Assembly: GCA_036897095.1 (NCBI GenBank) | Contig: JAYMSP010000074.1 | Coordinates: forward strand, 27,450-91,449 | Length of the DNA stretch: 64,000 nucleotides | Source of the DNA: Plantago elongata | Lineage: Eukaryota; Streptophyta; Magnoliopsida; Lamiales; Plantaginaceae | Reading direction: 5' to 3' | Shown: piece after piece, positions 58,269 to 64,000 of the stretch | How the letters are laid out: each line of letters starts with the position of its first letter | Position numbering within the stretch: position 1 is the first letter of the stretch | Notes under the pieces: model-generated | Seen by the model: the letters and a program-made list of their open reading frames with translations, nothing else | The model's database searches: none | Told to the model about the DNA's origin: nothing | Program-made: the position numbers and the translations under genes

Positions 58269-59371
58269 AAGATTCTTCAGGTGTAGAACATTGTCTCTGA
58301 GGTGTTGTAGTAGCTAGTTTCTAAGTTTTTATTGTCCGGTTTCGTATTTATGCGCATTCTGCCCTTTGGGGTTTTATGCATATGTTTGTGATTGTGGCGC
58401 TAACATATTCCAACTGGTTCTAATGTTGACCACTTGATGTATGATCTAACGGTAACGGGTTGTTTTCATTTTGAGTGATCTTTTTTTGTGACCGTTTGGT
58501 AGGATTGTCATGGGGAAGTCTGACAGACTTGACAGATACCCGAAATCTGATCTGAAATTGATATGTAACCAGAATTTTTTTGTTTTGGTAAATAATGAAA
58601 TGCATTAGGCTTAACTGCCAATGTCAGAACTCAAAATTGGTATTACCAGAAGATTTAAAGATTCATGAATTACATTTTATTTATAGATAAAAAAAATTGT
58701 ACAGTTTATTTGGGAAGTTTTTCTTCCCATTTATTTAGTAATAACACATTTCTTACAGAATTAAAATACCATATTACAACAAAATAACATCTTCAGAAAT
58801 TTATCCACCTAACTGGGACAAGAGAACGTCACGTTGCTGGATCATAACCTCTCCTTGGCAGAAAAACAGTCAGCCACGGATGTAGGTTGTAAATGGTAGA
58901 AGCCTGATCACATCTGGCAAAAAGTAGCAATATCGGGCAGGATTCAGCAACATCACATTTTCTGCTTGCAGTCCGATTTAAAACAGGCAGGTTATAGTTC
59001 TGTCGATCTAAACGAAGAACCAAAAGAACATGCATTACCTCCCAAAAAAGTTCACATCAATCGATTCTAGATGCAAATCACCACCAATCTATATTCAGAG
59101 AATATAATCACCCATTTCGGGAATCGAACCCGTGACCTCATGATTACGGGTGTCTCAGCTTGCCACTCGGCTACAAACGTTTTGACACATTGAACTTTCT
59201 CATTACCCTCAGGTGATTGTGATTCGTGAGGGATTGGGACCATGGGGTTGATGTGAGAAATTGTAATATGAAGCTCTTTCCCCAACATAATCGCGACAAG
59301 GGACACAAGAGAGTAACAATCTGCTATTTAAAGAAACATAAAAATGAAGAAGTACTAGATGCATAGCAGAA
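58269..59371. other. Spacer between convergent AHL and DMR6-like genes
   Basis: Contains both 3' UTRs and a tRNA-like SINE head at 59105-59180. No gene recognised. Confidence 0.5.
59105..59180 (-). repeat. tRNA-derived SINE head with perfect A and B boxes
   Basis: On the minus strand, TAGCCGAGTGG (59163-59173) fits the pol III A box and GGTTCGATTCC (59120-59130) fits the B box, 32 bases apart. No acceptor stem pairs across it, so I read it as a SINE head or tRNA relic, not a working tRNA. Confidence 0.65.
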
Positions 59372-62300
59372 TTAGTTCCTGAAGAGTTCCAAACAGTGTT
59401 CCTGGTTCAAGTTCCGGCTCCAGAACTTTTTGTAATACTCAGCATATGTATAGTCTCTATAAACATACGAATCTCCTCTACTTGTAAGTTCCTCTGGAGC
59501 ACGTATGTTAGCACTATCACATGGGCAAAGGAAGGACGCTATTGACAGTCTTGGTTTATCAGCATTTACTACTGCCCGGTGCCAAACACTTTTGTACTTT
59601 CCGTTACTCAGGGCCTGCAGAAAATTCATATTAATTTATTAGATAAGATGAAAAGCTAGGAATGTTGCACACAGAACAGAACACTCCTTGAATTATGTTG
59701 TCTATTAAATCAGGTAATTTTATTAAATACAGTCTCAAGGCCACACGCATAACTGATCAAGGTTAAGATATGATATACTCCATAGCTACATGACTGCTCT
59801 GAGCTCTCCCAAGCTTCTCAGACCAGCAAAGTTTTGATTAACAATATGTCAGCAGGATATTCAATTTGTTGACATACACACACTAGAAAGAACTCGTCCG
59901 GACGCATATTTACAGGGACAAGACAAGTTTATGGTGAAGAGAGGCTTTCCCGTGGGCAAGCGTGTTCCATGTATTTGTAAGTCTTGCAAGTTACAGATGA
60001 CCCACCGAAGGGAATTGCTTAGAGAGAAAGTAAGACAATCTTGAATGCAAGGTAGTTCAACCACCCTTTGTTGGCCCATATAACATTTATTTTTTCTCCT
60101 AAATTTCAAGGCCAGACTTGGTATATATTTGAAGCCAAAATGGATGCCATTTCTTTGAGATTTAAATTGTTTCAAATTATCAGTAGAGAAAAAATACGTC
60201 CTCATATTCCCAGGCGATAACATTAATAGAACCTGGACTTGTCATATAGGTTACCTGGATTTGGTCTCCAATATTAATAACAAAAGCGTCTGGATGGGGT
60301 TTTATTGATAACCATTTGCCATCCTTCTGAACTTGAAGCCCAGCCACTTGCAAATCTTGAAGGAGAATGGTGAGTGCATTGGGATCTGTATGTGCCGGTA
60401 ATCCATATGTCAGTTCTGGTTCTGGGCACTTGGGATAAAAGTTCATGGCCATATGTTGGCCCTGTTCTCCTAATATACTTTTTACGCTGTCTTTGTCTAA
60501 TCCTAGGCTCTCTGCTATTGCTTCCTGTAACCTGAAACCAAGTTGCCGAACTTCCCTGCAGTAAGTGCTTACAACATCCCTACAAAAGAAAATTTACAAA
60601 GCCTTTACTCTTTGTTTCAAGTAAAAAAAAATTGGTCTTCCAGATTACTATATGAATTGGTGATTGGTGGAACTGGGAAGAGCCTGATGCTCAAGTGATG
60701 ATGAAATACATGGTCAATCCATGAGTTCCCCAAAGTGGTACATGAAAGTGTCATTTCACTTGTAAAATTATCATTTCGCCTGTAAAAGTGTCATTTCAGT
60801 TTTGCAAATTGTTTTACGTTTCTTCTATATTCTCTAGCAACCGCATGATAAGAAACGCTATTTTCATGTTAGAGTGTCATTCGACTTCTTAAAGTGTCAT
60901 TTCATTTTTGCAATTCGTTTAGCGCTTCTTATATTCTCCAACAACCTGCTACTAAGAAATGATATTTCAATCTTTCTCCGCTCACAAACGCTTGCCACAT
61001 GCAACACCCCTTTACCCATCTCAGGTGTTGTTTCCGCATGAACTGTGTGTTCAGATCAGACTCCAGTTCAGATGCACCTTATTACGACTATAGAACTTTG
61101 AGTGCATGTGTTTACGACTCGATTAGATTATTCAATTTCACAATCCCGACTGTTATGAGAATCGCCCAATTCACTTTGTTCAATATTGGGCTGGAGTGCA
61201 GGTTCCTCCCATTTCGAGTCAAAGGAAAAAGAATTTCACGCTCTTACTTTCAGGAAGGGAGGATTAGGGAAATCCTATTGATTGCACCTCAATGCTAGGT
61301 CTCGCTATATTAGAAGTCATTCGGCATAAGCACATACTATTGAATTTATTTCTCCATCGAGCAATTCAAAAGGCATATTCTATGTGCATGTATCTTTCTA
61401 TTAAATCGATATGGATATGCTAAATGCATTGTTTTATTAAACCAATAAATATATTTATATTTATGGTCTAGATCTACTTGTTAAATTGCCACTTCTAGGT
61501 TAAATTATAATTGTCCGCTACTAATTTGCTATTCTTTGATGTATTTGAAAGATCGTTAACATTTTTATATATTGTTTTCCAATTGAATTTCTCAAGCACT
61601 ATTTCAGAGCTCTACACTAGACAAGTATCAAGTTCAGAATAATATTTAAACAAAATTGATGTATATAGTTTAGGTATGGAGTTATACATGTAGTATATCA
61701 ATTCATATATAATTTATTTATAAAATTTACGGACACCGCGCTAAGCGCGGTGTATCCTTTTTAGTGTGTGTGTGTGTATATATATAGTCTAAACATATGA
61801 AGCCAACAGGTTTTTTTTGTTTTTTGGAACGGCGACTCGAACCCCCGACCTATTGGTTGGAGAGGTAAAGCGTCTTACCAAGAGGTCAAATTTAAGTGTG
61901 TCAAGAAATCTACAGCTTGGGCTCAGTCTATTTTGTGGCACCCTCTGCTGTTGCATATTCCAATTCTTAAAAACTCACAAATGAATCTAAAGTCTCTTTC
62001 CAAAAGAGAATTACAACTTAACCCATCTAACTGTGTTTCCATTTGGGGTATCAGGTAACTTTAGGCTCTAGAGTTTTTTTCTATGTTCAGAAAATGACCT
62101 TTTAATAAGAAACCAGATTAATCATAAATCCAAAACAACATTAGGGTCAGAGGACAGAGAGACTTATATTATAAACAAAGCAAATAAGCCTTTTGTTGCA
62201 ATAAAATCAGGTAGGCTACACGGACTTGAATTACACATTATATTAATTGAATAGCTAGAGAAAGCCATTATCATGATGTCTTGTTGACGAGGCTTTGAAA

Positions 62301-63214
62301 ACTCACTAGGCATATGTATCGCCTTTTTGTGCATATTTGATTTTGCATGTCAAAGCGTGTTCAGTTACTATTAGGACCATTATGGGAAAGGCAACTTCAG
62401 TTATAATGAAGTTTTCTTTCTTCTATCATAGTTAGATGTTTTATTTGATGTTTATTAGTGCTCAATAGTCAATATGATGGATAGCATCATAGCAGGATAA
62501 ATTTATTTTATAGGTCAGTTTCTGCTTATCTTTTGAAGCAAAAACAACCAAGCCGGAATGCTGGATATTAAGTTCCTTATAACAGTTCTGGGCAATATAT
62601 GGACGATAATCGCAAAGGATCAAACTATATAACAGTGTTAACCCATCAGTATGCTTACTTGAAAGAAGAGGGAACAGAAGGCCACTCCGGCGCATATTTC
62701 TCCAAGGGATAACAGTGAAGCCTGAGATAATCTCTCCAATTATGGACAGTCTCCTTTCTGACGTTAAAACTTGTCGAAAGTCGCATAGTCTTAGAAGGGT
62801 CATCAGAGTACAATTTCATCTTCTCTTCCATAGATAATCTAAAGAATTCATGGGCCACCGCTTGAATTTTTTCCACAAGTTCCTTCGAGACTCCGTGATT
62901 AATCACCTTTTGACACATTATAAAATTGCCGCGTGAGTACAAATTTGCAAGATATATGTCTGTATACACTGTTAGGACATCTTAAAAAATAATGAAGCAA
63001 AGTAAATATTAATAAGAACCTGGAAGAAGCCATATTCTCGACAGGCTTCACCAACTTCCTTAGCTATTAGGCTTCTGTCTTTACATGCCATGTCAATTAT
63101 AGGGACGGTGTCACATTCAGCAACTTCGAACAATCTTGGCCTCTCGGATTCTGGACGGACATAACTTCTTGGAAGGCTTGTGAACTGGGTTCCACTGATG
63201 AGCTTTGTTTCCAT
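59372..63214 (-). CDS. DMR6: DMR6-like 2-oxoglutarate/Fe(II) oxygenase, 4 exons, 336 aa
   Basis: The family includes DMR6, a salicylic acid 5-hydroxylase that lowers immunity, and related flavone-forming enzymes. Exons on the minus strand: 63214-63020, 62906-62659, 60579-60255, 59614-59372; phases join. The N-terminus METKLISGTQFTSLPRSYVRP and the block LYSDDPSKTMRLSTSFNV are typical of DMR6/DLO proteins. The iron ligands are H211 and D213 (GLPAHTDPNALT) and H268 (VWHRAV). The 2-oxoglutarate site is R278-x-S280 (PRLS). The end YAEYYKKFWSRNLNQEHCLE is very characteristic. Length is normal. Intron 2 (60580-62658) is 2.1 kb and loaded with repeats. DMR6 proper is more likely than DLO1, but this is judged from remembered motifs. 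It is intact as far as seen. Confidence 0.92.
60783..60975. repeat. Imperfect tandem repeat, about 105-bp period, in intron 2 of the DMR6-like gene
   Basis: AAAAGTGTCATTTCAGTTTTGCAA..., running through TTCTATATTCTC and AAGAAACGCTATTTT, recurs about 105 bases on as AAAGTGTCATTTCATTTTTGCAA..., running through CTTATATTCTCC and AAGAAATGATATTT. A further GTGTCATTTCA lies at 60748-60758. Confidence 0.65.
61300..61764 (+). mobile_element. Probable non-autonomous Helitron in intron 2 of the DMR6-like gene
   Basis: The right end has a perfect 9-bp stem with a 3-base loop (ACACCGCGC-TAA-GCGCGGTGT, 61733-61753). Seven bases later comes TTAG followed by T, close to the Helitron CTRR|T end rule. The left end TCTCGCTATATTAGAAG starts with TC, resembling Helitron starts, but is preceded by G rather than A. 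A CA/TG microsatellite follows. The 3' end is the stronger evidence. Confidence 0.5.
61808..61895 (-). repeat. tRNA-derived SINE-like element, copy 4, in intron 2 of the DMR6-like gene
   Basis: On the minus strand CTTGGTAAGACG (A-box side), CCAACCAATAGGTCGG and GGGTTCGAGTCGCC (B box) match the layout at 40342-40425. An A-rich tail follows (AAAAAACAAAAAAAACC). Confidence 0.65.
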
Positions 63215-64000
63215 TGAACCTCGTCTGGAAGTTGCTAACAGTGGTGCTTTACAACTTCAAAAAAAATCACAATACCAGGAGCAGCAGGAGACCAGCAAAG
63301 CGGGACGACAAGTGTATCTTTAGAAACTGCCCTTCTGGTTTCCTACATTGCTCTGTGGCTTCACAGATTTAAGATACAGAAACAGAAGTTAGAGTGTCCT
63401 CATAGTTCATGTTGTCTTCCATCATAACAAAATATAATAAGTCGAAAAACAAAGGTAAGGCTTATAAGACAGGAATATCACTACGTAAAAGATAAAATCG
63501 ATAACAGAAGTACGAGGCTGATGCAAATCCGACAAATATAGGATTCGTCGTATTAATATGCGATGATAAACTTGAAGTACGTCTCAGTGATAAATGAATA
63601 TGCCAGTTCAGATCAAATTTGTCCAAGTATGCTTCATAAGGAAAAAATGACATGCAAATTCGGCTTTGCAATTTATAGATAAGCAACCTTTTCAAGAAAT
63701 TTTCCGGCCATTGCCATGATACCATCTACTAATGAGCCAGTAATGAATTTCAAACTGCAGAAATGAAAGCTCATGCACCGAATAATTCTAGGGAGCTATA
63801 ACTTGGAGAAATTTGTAATTGGAGAAGCACTGGTATATATAAGTTCTGAAGTCTACCTTGACTTCATATGAGTAAAAAAAAAGGACTCGCAACTCCAGCA
63901 GGGTATGTATTTACTTTTCAACCATTAATGTAGGGTCACATAATAATCGAATACACAAACATGTGTAAACAAACGTAACCAAACAAACTATTTACCATGG
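63215..64000. other. Upstream of the DMR6-like gene
   Basis: This should hold the promoter and 5' UTR. No further gene was recognised; a minus-strand frame at 63462-63725 has no family resemblance. Confidence 0.5.

Noticed and set aside
59105-59180. A functional tRNA gene
   Set aside because: Pol III boxes are present but I could not pair an acceptor stem or a sound anticodon stem, so a SINE head is more likely.
60999-61298. A 99-codon plus-strand frame inside intron 2 of the DMR6-like gene
   Set aside because: Composition and lack of homology suggest intron or repeat DNA; no splice or promoter support.
61765-61785. TG/TA microsatellite
   Set aside because: A short simple repeat of a common kind; noted only as flanking the Helitron-like end.
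63462-63725. An 87-codon minus-strand frame at the right end, and a short ATG frame (MAMAGKFLEK) in another phase ending at a possible GT donor
   Set aside because: Too short and unsupported; no partner exon could be found.
1-64000. A CRISPR array, operon or bacterial-type defence system
   Set aside because: The window is eukaryotic nuclear DNA with spliced genes; no regularly spaced repeats of that type were seen.

Overview
The window is nuclear DNA of a flowering plant, most likely a dicot. The evidence is AT-rich intergenic DNA, GT-AG introns with pyrimidine-rich 3' ends, plant-specific families (fasciclin-like arabinogalactan protein, AHL AT-hook proteins, BIG-type ARF-GEF, a DMR6-like oxygenase, a BAHD malonyltransferase-type enzyme) and plant transposon classes (Copia, CACTA, Tourist-like and other MITEs, SINEs, a Helitron-like end). 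An asterid such as a Lamiales species would fit the CYP76-like P450 and the BAHD enzyme, but that is only a guess.

Layout. 1-641: the 3' exon of a fasciclin-like arabinogalactan protein gene (+). 1.5-3.7 kb: a non-autonomous Copia LTR element with both LTRs, apparently nested in an older MITE-like element. 4.6-9.3 kb: a seven-exon VMS1/ANKZF1 ribosome-quality-control gene (+). 10.5-12.8 kb: a broken CYP76-like P450, interrupted by a CACTA-type insertion that itself carries a Tourist-like MITE. 13.2-14.5 kb: an intact single-exon BAHD acyltransferase (-). 15.9-16.5 kb: a processed pseudogene of ribosomal protein eS26 with poly(A) and a 16-bp target-site duplication. 17.7-20.0 kb: the cyclophilin CYP18-1 (+). 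21.1-22.8 kb: an Aurora kinase, AUR3-like (+), followed at 23.3-23.7 kb by a duplicated 3' end of CYP18-1. 25.2-26.1 kb: a decayed Copia relic. 28.8-29.7 kb: an intronless AHL protein (-). 29.7-42.5 kb: a gene-poor stretch with many MITE and SINE copies. 42.5-51.7 kb: an eleven-exon BIG-type ARF-GEF (-). 55.0-58.3 kb: a five-exon AHL protein (+). 59.4-63.2 kb: a four-exon DMR6-like 2-oxoglutarate oxygenase (-) whose second intron carries a Helitron-like terminus, a SINE and a tandem repeat.

The genes do not form a pathway or operon; they are independent loci (translation quality control, protein folding, mitosis, vesicle traffic, chromatin and transcription, immunity or phenolic metabolism, cell wall). 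I do not see a clearly new system. The most interesting signals are two introns whose retention would give plausible alternative proteins (a hydrophobic C-terminal tail on VMS1, and an N-terminal extension on CYP18-1), the layered transposon damage of the P450, the textbook eS26 retrocopy, and a leucine at the brefeldin-determining position of the ARF-GEF. Exon boundaries were read by eye from splice consensus and reading frame, and family assignments come from recognition of protein motifs, not from a search.
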